From contig UQGS01000001.1 in NCBI GenBank assembly GCA_900540685.1, forward strand, positions 52,193 to 116,192: a stretch of DNA of 64,000 bases, in the 5' to 3' direction. The notes beneath the pieces were generated by a model. That model was not told the DNA's origin. It saw only the letters and a list, made by a program, of their open reading frames with translations, and did no database searches. Position numbers and translations under genes: made by a program. This DNA comes from an uncultured Catenibacterium sp. (GTDB lineage: Bacteria; Bacillota_I; Bacilli_A; Erysipelotrichales; Coprobacillaceae). Positions 45,016-55,362 of this stretch are shown piece by piece (within the stretch, counting starts at the first letter, position 1; the number at the start of each line of letters is the position of its first letter).

Positions 45016-46038
45016 ATGAAAACAAAGAAGAGCTATATCTTGAATATTGCGTTAATTCTTGTGATTAGTGGTATTTCTTTATATTTATCAGTAGGATCTG
45101 AAGTCTCTACTGTATTTAAGACAATTACAACAGCGCATCCTTTCTGGCTGTTCATCTTATGTTTTATTATGTTCATGTATTATGTATTTGATGGACTAGC
45201 TACAATGATTTTTGCGCGTTTCTATAAAAAAGACTTTACTCTTAAAGAAGGTTTTGTGAATGGACTTGTCGGTACTTTATTTAGTGGTTTAACACCTTCT
45301 TCTTCAGGAGGACAGTTTGCCCAGGTGTTCGTATTTAATAACCAGGGTATCTCCCCTGCGATATCTACAAGTATCTTACTCATGTGCTTTATTAGTTATC
45401 AAATAGTGATCATGGGCTTTACTGCAGTGATTATGATTGTAGATTCAGCCTACTTCTTAGATAAAGGTGTGGGTGTTTCGTCTATGGCTGCATTAGGATT
45501 TCTTATTAATGCGGTAGTGACTACTCTATTATTTGCAGGAGCTAAGAGTAAGAAGTTCCAGAACTTTATTGTAGATAAAGTAGTCTATCTTCTCTCTAAG
45601 ACACCACTTATAAAGGATTATGAATCAACATGCTTTAGAATTCAGAATTACTTTGGTGAATTCAGAGAACAGATGAATGTATTACAGAAGAATAAGAAAG
45701 CTTTACTACAAACAGTCTTGTGTAATGTAGTGAAACTTACTATCATCTATTCTACCCCATTCTTCTCTTGCAAAGCTTTAGGAATAAAAGTTCCCGTTAC
45801 CCTATTTGTACAGTTCTTGGGATTAGCATCTATTATTAATTTAATTAATACATTCCTCCCTATTCCTGGTGCATCAGGTGGTAGTGAAGGATGTTATATG
45901 ATCTTATTTGGATTCTTAGGAAGAGCCAATGCGTCTAGTTCTATGTTCCTCTGGCGTTTCTTCTCTTTCTATTTTGGATTAATACTTGGTATGATCACAT
46001 TTATAGTTGCGAAGGATACAAAACGAAAAGACGATTAA
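45016..46038 (+). CDS. Lysylphosphatidylglycerol-synthase-TM/UPF0104 membrane protein
   Basis: 340 residues from ATG 45016 (SD GAGGTGATTCCC, the GTG of which is not the start). About eight membrane helices with the flippase-domain features of MprF-like proteins: GLTPSSSGGQFAQVFVF and the C-terminal FLPIPGASGGSEGCYMILF. The lysyl-transferase domain of MprF is absent, so it is a stand-alone flippase-like protein; the lipid moved is unknown. Confidence 0.85.
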   Translation: MKTKKSYILNIALILVISGISLYLSVGSEVSTVFKTITTAHPFWLFILCFIMFMYYVFDGLATMIFARFYKKDFTLKEGFVNGLVGTLFSGLTPSSSGGQFAQVFVFNNQGISPAISTSILLMCFISYQIVIMGFTAVIMIVDSAYFLDKGVGVSSMAALGFLINAVVTTLLFAGAKSKKFQNFIVDKVVYLLSKTPLIKDYESTCFRIQNYFGEFREQMNVLQKNKKALLQTVLCNVVKLTIIYSTPFFSCKALGIKVPVTLFVQFLGLASIINLINTFLPIPGASGGSEGCYMILFGFLGRANASSSMFLWRFFSFYFGLILGMITFIVAKDTKRKDD

Positions 46039-46074
46039 GTCACTCTTATATATATGAGTGGCTTTTTTTGTGCA
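46039..46074 (+). terminator. Terminator before groESL
   Basis: GTCACTC pairs with GAGTGGC across an AT-rich loop and is followed by TTTTTTT. Confidence 0.75.
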
Positions 46075-46101
46075 CTTTTATCCAATCTGCCTAAAAATAA
46101 A

Positions 46102-46128
46102 TTAGCACTCACCTTGACAATGTGCTAA
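46102..46128 (+). promoter_or_regulatory. CIRCE element 1 (imperfect right arm)
   Basis: TTAGCACTC-N9-ATGTGCTAA. The left arm is the exact CIRCE half-site, the right arm differs at two positions from GAGTGCTAA. It contains the -35 hexamer TTGACA (46114-46119) of the groESL promoter, so HrcA binding would block RNA polymerase. Confidence 0.8.
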
Positions 46129-46141
46129 GACGGACTATAAT
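46114..46141 (+). promoter_or_regulatory. groESL promoter
   Basis: TTGACA (46114-46119), 16 nt, TATAAT (46136-46141): both hexamers are perfect consensus, as usual for heat-shock genes held off by HrcA. Confidence 0.85.
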
Positions 46142-46146
46142 ACCTT

Positions 46147-46173
46147 TTAGCAGTTAGATAAATAGAGTGCTAA
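46147..46173 (+). promoter_or_regulatory. CIRCE element 2 (imperfect left arm)
   Basis: TTAGCAGTT-N9-GAGTGCTAA. Here the right arm is exact and the left arm has two mismatches. It lies just downstream of the promoter, in the leader, 17 nt before groES. Confidence 0.8.
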
Positions 46174-46190
46174 CAAGGAGGAATATAAAT

Positions 46191-46451
46191 ATGTTGAAAC
46201 CTTTGAATAAGAATATCGTATTAAAGAAAGAAGAAGTAGAAAATAAGACTGCCAGTGGTATTATTCTCACTACTGAGACAAAGAGTCTTCCTACTGTTGG
46301 TCAGGTTATGGCTGTAGGTCCTCAATGTGAAAATGAACTCAATAAAGGTGATCGTGTTGTATTCAAGGAATACTCAGGTACTAAAGTTAAACTTGATGGT
46401 GTTGAATATATTGTGATAGATGAGAAAGATGTTCTCGCATGTATTGAATAG
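46191..46451 (+). CDS. groES: Co-chaperonin GroES
   Basis: 86 residues from ATG 46191 with AAGGAGGAATATAAAT; the ATG at 46167 lies inside CIRCE 2. The N-terminal KPLNKNIVLKKEE, the mobile loop with KTASGIILT, and VGPQCENELNKGDRVVFKEY are diagnostic. Somewhat shorter than the usual 94 residues. It caps the GroEL cage. 12 nt before groEL. Confidence 0.96.
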   Translation: MLKPLNKNIVLKKEEVENKTASGIILTTETKSLPTVGQVMAVGPQCENELNKGDRVVFKEYSGTKVKLDGVEYIVIDEKDVLACIE

Positions 46452-46460
46452 GAGGAATAA

Positions 46461-48081
<1,621 letters not shown>

Positions 48082-48083
<2 letters not shown>

Positions 48084-48112
48084 AAAAAAGCCAGAAATGG
48101 CTTTTTTTGTTA
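48082..48112. terminator. Bidirectional terminator between groEL and the aminotransferase
   Basis: AAAAAAGCCA-GAAA-TGGCTTTTTT hairpin with A and T tracts on both sides, serving the convergent genes. Confidence 0.85.
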
Positions 48113-49297
48113 CTTGCAGAACTCATATGTTAGTTCTCCTAGGATCTGAATACCTTTTTCGATATTCTCCATAGAAGCAGCTGAGAAGTTCATACGAATA
48201 GATTGACATGGCTGAGTACTATCTACCATGAATTCATTACCTGGTACGATGGCTACATGCTTCTTAATAGAAGCCTGAACGAATTCTGGCATACTGACTC
48301 CATCAGGTAAATCAAACCATATAAACATACCACCTTCTGGTTCAATGACATGAATAGAAGGATGGAAATACTTTTTGATCATCTCTAACATGAAGTTACA
48401 TTTCTTTGCATAAAGAGATTGTAGATGTTTAATATGCGCATCCATATCTGTTTCTCTTAAGAATGCATCCATCATATATTGTGAGAGATTGTTTGTATGG
48501 TTATCTCCTGATTGTTTTGCCATAAAGAGCTTAGAGATAATATCTTTACTTGCACAGATAATTCCTGTACGCATACCTGGTGAGATAATCTTAGAAAGAC
48601 TGGCTGCATAAACAACACGATGGTCTTGATCTAAAGATTTAATAGAAGGGACTTCTTCTCCTGTAATACGTAAATAACCATAAGGGTTATCTTCTAGAAT
48701 AACGACATCATACTTTACTGCAAGTTTATAGATTTCTTTTCTTTTTTCTAGAGATGTTGTGACTCCAGTAGGATTCTGGAAGTTAGGAATTGTATAGAAT
48801 AGTTTTGGTCTTTTCTTAAAAGCTTCTTCTAGTTCTTCTAGGTTTACACCGTCTTCTTCTAAAGAAACACCAAGCAGCTTTGCTCCATTACACTTAAATG
48901 AGTTTAAAGCACCTAAATAGCTTGGGTTCTCTACAACAACATAGTCTCCTTCATCACAGAATATCTTAGACACAAGATCTAAGCCTTGCTGTGATCCTGT
49001 TGTAATAATAATATCATCATCACTTGTACATATACATTCATGCTTATTAATGAATGACTTAGAAGATTCTATTAAACCTGGATAACCCTGAGCAGAGCCA
49101 TACTGCAAGACTTCATAAGTCTTTTCTTGAAGAATCTTATGTCCTACTTCTTCTAGTTTTACCTGTGGAATCGCTTCTGGATCAGGAAATCCACTCGCAA
49201 AACTAATATAGTCTACTGTACCATTCTCACTTGCATCAGCCATGACACTTCTAATGGCTGATTTTTTTACGTTATTCATCTTATCTGCGTATCTCAT
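48110..49297 (-). CDS. PLP-dependent aminotransferase, class I/II (2-aminoadipate-like)
   Basis: 395 residues from ATG 49297 (SD GGAGTGACATAT). Fold type I aminotransferase with FASGFPDPEAIP near the N-terminus, TGSQQGLDLVSKI, PNFQNPTGVT, EDNPYGYLR, and the Schiff-base Lys in ASLSKIISPGMRTG. The C-terminus has PEGGMFIWFDLP. Closest to LysN/2-aminoadipate and multifunctional aromatic or branched-chain transaminases of the MocR type without the DNA-binding domain. Exact substrate unknown. Confidence 0.9.
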   Translation of the reverse strand: MRYADKMNNVKKSAIRSVMADASENGTVDYISFASGFPDPEAIPQVKLEEVGHKILQEKTYEVLQYGSAQGYPGLIESSKSFINKHECICTSDDDIIITTGSQQGLDLVSKIFCDEGDYVVVENPSYLGALNSFKCNGAKLLGVSLEEDGVNLEELEEAFKKRPKLFYTIPNFQNPTGVTTSLEKRKEIYKLAVKYDVVILEDNPYGYLRITGEEVPSIKSLDQDHRVVYAASLSKIISPGMRTGIICASKDIISKLFMAKQSGDNHTNNLSQYMMDAFLRETDMDAHIKHLQSLYAKKCNFMLEMIKKYFHPSIHVIEPEGGMFIWFDLPDGVSMPEFVQASIKKHVAIVPGNEFMVDSTQPCQSIRMNFSAASMENIEKGIQILGELTYEFCK

Positions 49298-49350
49298 ATA
49301 TGTCACTCCATTCACTTTTTTCTCATTCTACTACTATTATTCAAAATTAC

Positions 49351-50088
49351 CTAATTATTTTTTATATCTGCGTAAGTTATAATCTGAATATCGTTATCCT
49401 TGATGAACTGTTTGAATGCATCACTCTTAAGTAATTCTAATTCCTTGATACGATTCATATTGTAGCTAGATACTTCTATCAACCTTTCATCCACAAGCCC
49501 AGGATGACAAACAAGTTCTACTGTATCATAGCCTTCTGTTGAACAGATTTCTTTGAATGTTTCAAAGTTCACACCATCTTTATAGAATTCACAACGTGCT
49601 GGGAAGTAGTTTTCATCCACATATCTTGTTTGTCTGATAGGAAGGTTATATTCCTTAGCTAAACGCTTGATCACTTCTAATTGTCTATGTTCCATATGGA
49701 CATAGTGATGAGAATCTAGATGTGTAGGAAGATGTCCTGTGTGTGCAATGAAAGCTTCTATCTGTGCTTTCCATTCTTCATAGACTTCATCCGGTTCTCC
49801 ATCTGGGAATTCATCTTCATAAGCACTTGGTCTTAAGAAGTTCCCTTCTTCATCTGTATAGCTTTTCTTGCCAGGTAATAATGGCTTACCAGCAGTCAGG
49901 TTTAGATGAACACCAATTCCTAAATCAGGATAAGCCTTTGCCTTGTCTAGGGCCCACAAAGCATATGGCATATTCATCATCACTGTAGTGGAACTTACAA
50001 GTCCCTGAACGTGCGCAAGAAGGATACCTAGGGAGTTCCCTTCACACATACCAAAATCATCAGCATTAATAATTAATTTCTTAATCAT
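49351..50088 (-). CDS. YdjC/ChbG-family carbohydrate deacetylase
   Basis: 245 residues. Metal-site motifs are in the expected places: LIINADDFGMC (Asp/Asp), GVHLNLTAGKPL, HLDSHHYVHM (His pair) and VELVCHPGLVDE. ChbG removes an acetyl group from diacetylchitobiose-6-phosphate so that a glycosidase can act; members with other N-acetylated sugars exist. No sugar PTS or chitobiase gene is nearby. Separate from the aminotransferase by about 50 nt. Confidence 0.88.
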   Translation of the reverse strand: MIKKLIINADDFGMCEGNSLGILLAHVQGLVSSTTVMMNMPYALWALDKAKAYPDLGIGVHLNLTAGKPLLPGKKSYTDEEGNFLRPSAYEDEFPDGEPDEVYEEWKAQIEAFIAHTGHLPTHLDSHHYVHMEHRQLEVIKRLAKEYNLPIRQTRYVDENYFPARCEFYKDGVNFETFKEICSTEGYDTVELVCHPGLVDERLIEVSSYNMNRIKELELLKSDAFKQFIKDNDIQIITYADIKNN

Positions 50089-50184
50089 ACTTTTTCACCT
50101 CTAGAATCCATTGTACTAAATATTATAAGAACAGTCACACATAACGATAAAATGATGTATAATACAAGACAAAAGGAGAGTGCT

Positions 50185-51042
50185 ATGAAAAATACAATTA
50201 CTGGATATACTGGTTTATATGGGGTTGTCGCAAATCCTATTAAACATTCTTTTTCACCAATGATGCATAATACTGCATTTCAAACATTAGGTATTAATGA
50301 TGTTTATCTAGCATTTGAAGTGACAAAAGATCAGTTAGATGATTATATTACGTCTGTAAAGACATTACCTATTAAGGGATACAATATTTCTATGCCTTAT
50401 AAACAGGATATGATGAAATATATGGATGAACTCACAACACAGGCAAGACTTGCAAAGAGTATCAATACTGTAAAAAATGAGAATGGTAAACTCATTGGTC
50501 ATATTACTGATGGAGAAGGTTTTGTGATGGCCTGCCGTGATAAAGGATGGGGTATTGCGAAGCATAAGATTGTAGTACTTGGTGCAGGTGGTGCTGCAAG
50601 TGCCATTATTATTTCTCTTGCGTTAGCGGGTGCTAAGGAGATTGTGGTTTATAATCGTTCTGATAAGCCATTTATTAAAGAACTCAATGAGAAATTAGAC
50701 TGCCCTATTACTTTAAAGAAAATTGATCAGGAAAGTATTAAGGAAGATTTAAAGGATACTTATTTATTGGTCAATACAACAAGTGTTGGTATGGCACCTC
50801 ATCCTGAGGGATGTATTATTGAGAGTGCTGATATGTTACCTGATGGTTTAAAAGTGGCTGATATTATTTATAACCCTAAGGAAACAAAGCTATTAAGTTA
50901 TGCAAGACAAAGAGGTCTTGATTATATGAATGGAGAACGTATGATTGTTTATCAGGGTGCATGTTCTTTTAAGTTCTGGACTGGTAAAGATATGCCTATT
51001 CATGAAGTCAAAGTAGCGTTAGGAATGGAGGAAAGCGAATGA
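50185..51042 (+). CDS. aroE: Shikimate dehydrogenase
   Basis: 285 residues from ATG 50185 (SD AAAGGAGAGTGCT). N-terminal substrate domain with GVVANPIKHSFSPMMHN and the catalytic Lys in YNISMPYKQDMM; NADP domain with VLGAGGAASAIIISLA, NTTSVGMAPHPEGC and a C-terminal GERMIVYQGACSFKFWTG. It reduces 3-dehydroshikimate. No other aro genes are nearby; the operon continues with nucleotide and tRNA functions. Confidence 0.93.
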   Translation: MKNTITGYTGLYGVVANPIKHSFSPMMHNTAFQTLGINDVYLAFEVTKDQLDDYITSVKTLPIKGYNISMPYKQDMMKYMDELTTQARLAKSINTVKNENGKLIGHITDGEGFVMACRDKGWGIAKHKIVVLGAGGAASAIIISLALAGAKEIVVYNRSDKPFIKELNEKLDCPITLKKIDQESIKEDLKDTYLLVNTTSVGMAPHPEGCIIESADMLPDGLKVADIIYNPKETKLLSYARQRGLDYMNGERMIVYQGACSFKFWTGKDMPIHEVKVALGMEESE

Positions 51043-51632
51043 AAGAGATCGTAGTTGCAACAACAAACAAAGGAAAACTTAAAGAGATTTCTGCGATGTT
51101 GGAAAAGTTAGGTATTGAAGTGAAGTCTATTAAAGATGTATTAGGTTATAATCCTGATATCGAAGAAACAGGGACTACTTTTACTGAAAATGCAGTGATT
51201 AAGGCTGAAACAGTGATGAATATGATTCATATGCCTACTCTTGCAGATGATTCTGGTTTAGAAGTAGATGCATTAGATAAACAGCCTGGTATTTATTCTT
51301 CTCGTTTTATGGGTGAAGATACAAGTTATGATATTAAGAATCAGTGGATTATTGATGCAGTGAAAGATAAAGAAGACAAGACAGCACGTTTCGTATGTGC
51401 TATGGCTTTAGCTATTCCTGATGAAGAAACAAAGACTTTCTTAGGTACTTTTGAAGGAGAAATCAATGATCGTATTGATGGTGAAAATGGTTTTGGTTAT
51501 GATCCGATTTTCTATTATCCACCATTAAAGAAGACTTCTGCAGTGATGACTATGGAAGAAAAAAATAAAGTCTCTCATCGTGCCAAGGCATTAAAGGCTT
51601 TATATGATTATTTAGAGGAGGCACATAAATAA
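51039..51632 (+). CDS. rdgB: XTP/dITP pyrophosphatase (RdgB/HAM1)
   Basis: 197 residues. Removes non-canonical purine nucleoside triphosphates. VVATTNKGKLKEISAML, the catalytic Asp region MPTLADDSGLEVDAL, GFGYDPIFYYPP and KNKVSHRAKALKAL are diagnostic. Start overlaps aroE by 4 nt (ATGA), SD GGAGGAAAGCGA. Confidence 0.96.
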   Translation: MKEIVVATTNKGKLKEISAMLEKLGIEVKSIKDVLGYNPDIEETGTTFTENAVIKAETVMNMIHMPTLADDSGLEVDALDKQPGIYSSRFMGEDTSYDIKNQWIIDAVKDKEDKTARFVCAMALAIPDEETKTFLGTFEGEINDRIDGENGFGYDPIFYYPPLKKTSAVMTMEEKNKVSHRAKALKALYDYLEEAHK

Positions 51633-52144
51633 TGAATCATGTTGTATTAGTACATCCAGCTATTCCCCAGAATACTGGTAATATTATGAGAACATGTGCA
51701 GCGACACATACACCTTTACATATTATTAAACCTACAGGGTTCAAGTTAAATGACCCAAGAATGAAAAGAGCGGTTATGGATTATTTTGATCATCTCACTT
51801 TTAAGGTTTATGAAAACTTTGAAGAGTTTGAAAAAGAGAATCCCGGTATTTATCATTTCTTTACACGTTATTCTAAGAAAGTTTATAGTGAAGATGATTT
51901 TAAACAGGAAGGTGAACACTATCTTTTCTTTGGTCATGAACATGATGGTATTCCTCATGATATCTTAAAGAAGTATATTGATGATTGTGTACGTATTCCT
52001 ATGTATGGAGATTCACGTAGTTTGAACTTATCTAATACTGTAGCCATTGGTGTTTATGAAGCATTAAGACAGCAGGGTTATCCTGATTTATCTACAGTAG
52101 AGGTTCAAAAGGGAGAAGATTTCTTATATAATGAAGAAATTTAA
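51632..52144 (+). CDS. trmL: tRNA (cytidine/uridine-34 2'-O)-methyltransferase TrmL
   Basis: 170 residues, SPOUT class. HPAIPQNTGNIMRTCAAT at the N-terminus, FGHEHDGIPHDIL and SRSLNLSNTVAIGVYEALRQQGY (the knot that binds SAM) at the C-terminus. It methylates the wobble ribose of tRNA-Leu. Start overlaps the rdgB stop (TAATG). Confidence 0.94.
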   Translation: MNHVVLVHPAIPQNTGNIMRTCAATHTPLHIIKPTGFKLNDPRMKRAVMDYFDHLTFKVYENFEEFEKENPGIYHFFTRYSKKVYSEDDFKQEGEHYLFFGHEHDGIPHDILKKYIDDCVRIPMYGDSRSLNLSNTVAIGVYEALRQQGYPDLSTVEVQKGEDFLYNEEI

Positions 52145-52760
52145 AGGTATTCTTTTAGCTGTATGTTTGACCTTTTTGATTATTGATTGTGCTATTTTAT
52201 TAGTGACTTTTGTCCCTGTACTCTATCCTTCTTCATTAATAGCCTCTAATATTGGGGTAAGTGAAAAGATAGTAAGAGAAAGTTATATGACAATTATTCA
52301 CTATTTAAGTCTATTCTCACATAAAGCACTTTCTACTCCTGCTTTTCCTATGACTAAAAATACAGCTTTTCATTTTTATGAAGTGAAGGTATTAATGAAT
52401 CGTTTAGAAGTGATTGGGTTAGTGGTACTGATTGGAACTATTTATCTCATCTACTCTACAGTCAAAGAGAATGATTATAGACCTTTTAAATGGGCAGGAT
52501 TCACTACTTTAGGACTCGTATTTATTGTAGGTGGAACAGCCTATGTTGATTTTGACGGGGCATTTACTATGATGCATCATATCCTTTTCAACAATAACTA
52601 CTGGCTGATCAATCCTGATATTGATCCTATTATCAATATCTTTCCAGAAAGTTATTTTGTGACATTAGGAATTGCGCTATTTAGTTTGATTGGAATAGGT
52701 GTTCTTATTAATTTAGGTATATATTTCAAACATATTAATTGCATTAATACAAATAAATGA
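52131..52760 (+). CDS. DUF1461/TIGR01906 membrane protein, Lit-like
   Basis: 209 residues with four membrane helices (about 7-30, 95-110, 122-140, 178-198). The extracytoplasmic parts hold conserved family features: HFYEVKVLMNRLE with His81 and a DGAFTMMHHILFNN-YW stretch with His149/150, then PDIDPIINIFPESYF. The lipoprotein intramolecular transacylase Lit, which makes lyso-lipoproteins in Enterococcus and Bacillus, belongs to this family and uses two conserved His residues. The assignment is by family only. Overlaps trmL by 14 nt. Confidence 0.65.
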   Translation: MKKFKGILLAVCLTFLIIDCAILLVTFVPVLYPSSLIASNIGVSEKIVRESYMTIIHYLSLFSHKALSTPAFPMTKNTAFHFYEVKVLMNRLEVIGLVVLIGTIYLIYSTVKENDYRPFKWAGFTTLGLVFIVGGTAYVDFDGAFTMMHHILFNNNYWLINPDIDPIINIFPESYFVTLGIALFSLIGIGVLINLGIYFKHINCINTNK

Positions 52761-52775
52761 GTATAATTTATGAAA

Positions 52776-52803
52776 AATAGACACGAGGTTCTCGTGTCTT
52801 TTC
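52776..52803 (+). terminator. Terminator of the aroE-rdgB-trmL-lit-like operon
   Basis: GACACGAG and CTCGTGTC pair around GTT, followed by TTTT. Confidence 0.8.
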
Positions 52804-52820
52804 GTATGAGGGAGTTAAAA

Positions 52821-53453
52821 ATGAAAGAAATGATTAAAGACTTCTTAGATGAGTTATCTTCATCTTCACCGACTCCTGGTGGTGGAGGTGCTTCAGGACT
52901 AGTGGGCGCTATTGGATGTGCTTTAGGACTCATGGTAGGTAACTTAACTGTAGGTAAGAAGAAATATAAAGATGTAGAAGATGAAATAAGAGAAATCATA
53001 GAGAAGTTAGAAGACTTAAAGAAGAAGCTTGTGACTTCTGTAGATGATGATGCAGAAAACTTCAAGCCTCTTGCAGAGGCTTATAGACTTCCTAAGAATA
53101 CTGAGGAAGAAAAGAAACATAAGGAGTTTGTGATGGAGTCATGTTTATTGGATGCATCTCTTGTACCATTACAGATCATGGATTTGAGTTATCAGTCTTT
53201 AAAGTTATTTTCTACTTTAAATGAGAAAGGTTCAGTGATGGCAATCAGTGATGTAGGTGTTGGTGTACAATGTCTACGTAGTGCGTTGACTGGTTCTATT
53301 ATGAATGTCTATATTAATACGAAGTCTATGAAGAATAGAGAAATGGCTGAGAAGATGAATAAACGTGCTGAGAAGCTATTAGTTGAAGGGCAACTGCTTG
53401 CAGATGAGATCACTAATAGTGTGATTAATAAGTTAGGAGGAACATCATGTTAG
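52821..53453 (+). CDS. fchA: Cyclodeaminase/cyclohydrolase family protein (FchA-like)
   Basis: 210 residues from ATG 52821 (SD GAGGGAG); earlier ATGs lie in the terminator. All-helical FTCD C-terminal-domain fold with the hallmark SPTPGGGGASGLVGAIGCALG, TVGKKKY and the helix around VGVQCLRSALTG. Family members are formimino-THF cyclodeaminases or methenyl-THF cyclohydrolases (FchA). Overlap with folD (7 nt), and a folD that lacks the cyclohydrolase Lys, point to the cyclohydrolase role. Confidence 0.82.
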   Translation: MKEMIKDFLDELSSSSPTPGGGGASGLVGAIGCALGLMVGNLTVGKKKYKDVEDEIREIIEKLEDLKKKLVTSVDDDAENFKPLAEAYRLPKNTEEEKKHKEFVMESCLLDASLVPLQIMDLSYQSLKLFSTLNEKGSVMAISDVGVGVQCLRSALTGSIMNVYINTKSMKNREMAEKMNKRAEKLLVEGQLLADEITNSVINKLGGTSC

Positions 53454-54280
53454 AGTTAAGAGGAAAAAAAGTTTCTGATGGAATTAAGGAATATGTATCA
53501 AAAGAGTTAGAGACATTATCTTTTGTGCCTAAGCTTGCGATTGTAAGAGTAGGAGAAAATCCTGATGATATGAGTTATGAACGTGGCGCAACTAAGAAAT
53601 TAAAATCATTTGGTTTAGATGTGGCTTCTTATGTTTTCCCACAGGATATCAGTGATGAAGAATTCAAGAAAGCTTTTAAAGATATTAATGAAGATGATGA
53701 AGTGACAGGAATCTTATTATTAAGACCTCTTCCTCGTACGATTAATGAAAAAGATATTGAGAATATGATTAATCCTAAAAAGGATTTAGATGGTATTTCT
53801 CCTATTAATATTGCGAAGGTATTTGCGGGAGATACAACTGGTTTTTCTCCATGTACTGCAGAAGCAGTAATTGAAGTATTAAAGGCATATGATATTGAGT
53901 TAACAGGTAAAAGAGTGACTGTAGTAGGAAGAAGTATGGTTGTAGGTAAGCCTGTCTCTATGCTGCTTCTTAAAGAGAATGCGACAGTAACTATGACTCA
54001 TACAAGAACTGTTAATTTAAAGAAGACATGTTCTGATGCAGAGATTGTGATTGCGGCTGCAGGACGTGCAAAGATGTTAAATAGCGATTATTGTGGACAG
54101 GATGCCGTGATGGTTGATGTAGGAATCAATGTGGATGATAATGGTAAGTTATGTGGTGATGTAGACTATTCGACTCTTGATGGCAAAGCCTCTGCCGCTA
54201 CACCTGTTCCTGGTGGTGTTGGTACTGTCACAACTGCAGTACTTGCAAAACATTTAATCCAGGCAGCTAAAATGCGTTAA
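53447..54280 (+). CDS. folD: Methylene-THF dehydrogenase FolD, predicted without cyclohydrolase activity
   Basis: 277 residues, normal length. NADP domain VTVVGRSMVVGKPVSMLLL and PVPGGVGTVTTAVLAKH, and the folate-site Asp in KKDLDGISP. In bifunctional FolD a Y-x-x-x-K pair starts the active site and the Lys is essential for cyclohydrolase action; here the segment reads SYERGATKK, giving Tyr44 but Ala48. The QLPLP segment reads LRPLP. So dehydrogenase activity is likely, cyclohydrolase is not, and FchA-like protein supplies it. SD GGAGGAACATC. Confidence 0.9.
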   Translation: MLELRGKKVSDGIKEYVSKELETLSFVPKLAIVRVGENPDDMSYERGATKKLKSFGLDVASYVFPQDISDEEFKKAFKDINEDDEVTGILLLRPLPRTINEKDIENMINPKKDLDGISPINIAKVFAGDTTGFSPCTAEAVIEVLKAYDIELTGKRVTVVGRSMVVGKPVSMLLLKENATVTMTHTRTVNLKKTCSDAEIVIAAAGRAKMLNSDYCGQDAVMVDVGINVDDNGKLCGDVDYSTLDGKASAATPVPGGVGTVTTAVLAKHLIQAAKMR

Positions 54281-54303
54281 AGACCTCTTTCGAGGTCTTT
54301 TTT
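54278..54303 (+). terminator. folD terminator
   Basis: AAGACCTC-TTTC-GAGGTCTT hairpin followed by TTTT. Confidence 0.85.
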
Positions 54304-54312
54304 CGTATAATA

Positions 54313-54337
54313 AAAGACAGCTTTCGCTGTCTTTGCA
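54313..54337 (-). terminator. Rubrerythrin terminator
   Basis: AAGACAGC-TTTC-GCTGTCTT hairpin; on the minus strand it is followed by TTATTATA. Confidence 0.7.
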
Positions 54338-54347
54338 CACAATTTTA

Positions 54348-54932
54348 TTAATCAAAGAATTTGTATTCTTCAAAGTAAGCCTGTGGATGATTACAAGCTG
54401 GACATACTGTAGGAGCTTCTAAAGATTCTACTACAAATCCACAGTTGTTACATTTCCATAGTACTTTATGATCTTTCTTGAATACTGTGCCGTCTTCAAT
54501 CTGTTTAGCAAGTTTTAAGTATCTTTCTTCATGCATCTTTTCGGCCATCGCAATAGCTCTTAAGATAGCTGCGATTTCAGGTAATCCTTCTTCTTCAGCT
54601 TTCTTAGCGAATTCTGGATACATATGTGTCCATTCTTCATTTTCACCAGCAGCTGCAGCTTTTAAGTTTTCTACAGTTGTACCCATTAATACTGGGAATT
54701 CACCTGCAACAGGTAATGTTTCACCCTGAGCAGCAGTGTTCATAAGCTTCATTAAACGTTTCGCATGTTCTTTTTCCTGGTTAGCTGTTTCTTCAAAGAT
54801 TTTAGACACTTCTACATAACCTTCTTTTTTCGCAATACTAGACCAGAAAGTATAACGATTTCTTGCTTGTGATTCACCTGCAAATGCAGCCATTAAGTTC
54901 TTTAATGTTTCAGTTCCTTTTAAATTAGACAT
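54348..54932 (-). CDS. rbr: Rubrerythrin
   Basis: 194 residues. Di-iron four-helix domain (1 to about 145) with [25 protein letters not shown] and [20 protein letters not shown] ExxH motifs, then a rubredoxin domain with [11 protein letters not shown] and [11 protein letters not shown] (four Cys). It reduces hydrogen peroxide to water in anaerobes. The start overlaps the perR stop by 8 nt, so regulator and target are coupled. Confidence 0.96.
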   Translation of the reverse strand: MSNLKGTETLKNLMAAFAGESQARNRYTFWSSIAKKEGYVEVSKIFEETANQEKEHAKRLMKLMNTAAQGETLPVAGEFPVLMGTTVENLKAAAAGENEEWTHMYPEFAKKAEEEGLPEIAAILRAIAMAEKMHEERYLKLAKQIEDGTVFKKDHKVLWKCNNCGFVVESLEAPTVCPACNHPQAYFEEYKFFD

Positions 54933-55344
54933 CTTTTTTATCCTCCTTCATATTCTTACAATCATTACAAACTCCTTGAAATAACATATCAACATGTGTC
55001 AGGTGTACTTGATCTAGTTCTTCTATATCATGAACAAGTTCATCAAATGCACCATGTGGAATATGTATATCCACAATCTTTCCACATTTTGAACATACCA
55101 TATGATGATGTGGTGTCACATTACCATCGTAATGTACAGTAATACCATCAATGTTTAGTTTTCTGATATACCCATTTTCGACTAAAACATTCAGATTACG
55201 ATAAACAGTGCCTAGTGATATGTCTGGAATGATTCTTCTTACATGAGAATAAATAACTTCTGCTGTAGGATGCGTATGATCATTCACGAGCATATCATAT
55301 ATCGTATCTCGCTGTTTAGATCTTCTAAGTCTTGTCTCCGCCAT
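54925..55344 (-). CDS. perR: Peroxide-responsive repressor PerR
   Basis: 139 residues, Fur family. [11 protein letters not shown] and the winged helix [12 protein letters not shown] form the DNA-binding part. The metal site is PerR-like: [10 protein letters not shown] has Asp, His and His at the spacing of B. subtilis Asp85/His91/His93, and Asp104 is matched in KIVDIHIP. The structural Zn site has CSKC and CNDC. The Asp at position 85 separates PerR from Fur, so metal-catalysed oxidation of the His ligands is the expected sensor. Autoregulated through the box at 55363-55377. Confidence 0.9.
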   Translation of the reverse strand: MAETRLRRSKQRDTIYDMLVNDHTHPTAEVIYSHVRRIIPDISLGTVYRNLNVLVENGYIRKLNIDGITVHYDGNVTPHHHMVCSKCGKIVDIHIPHGAFDELVHDIEELDQVHLTHVDMLFQGVCNDCKNMKEDKKDV

Positions 55345-55362
55345 ATGTTCCCTTCTCCTAAT

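Noticed and set aside
52770..52820. Upstream start for the FchA-like gene
   Set aside because: It lies in the terminator hairpin of the preceding operon, and a good SD precedes 52821.
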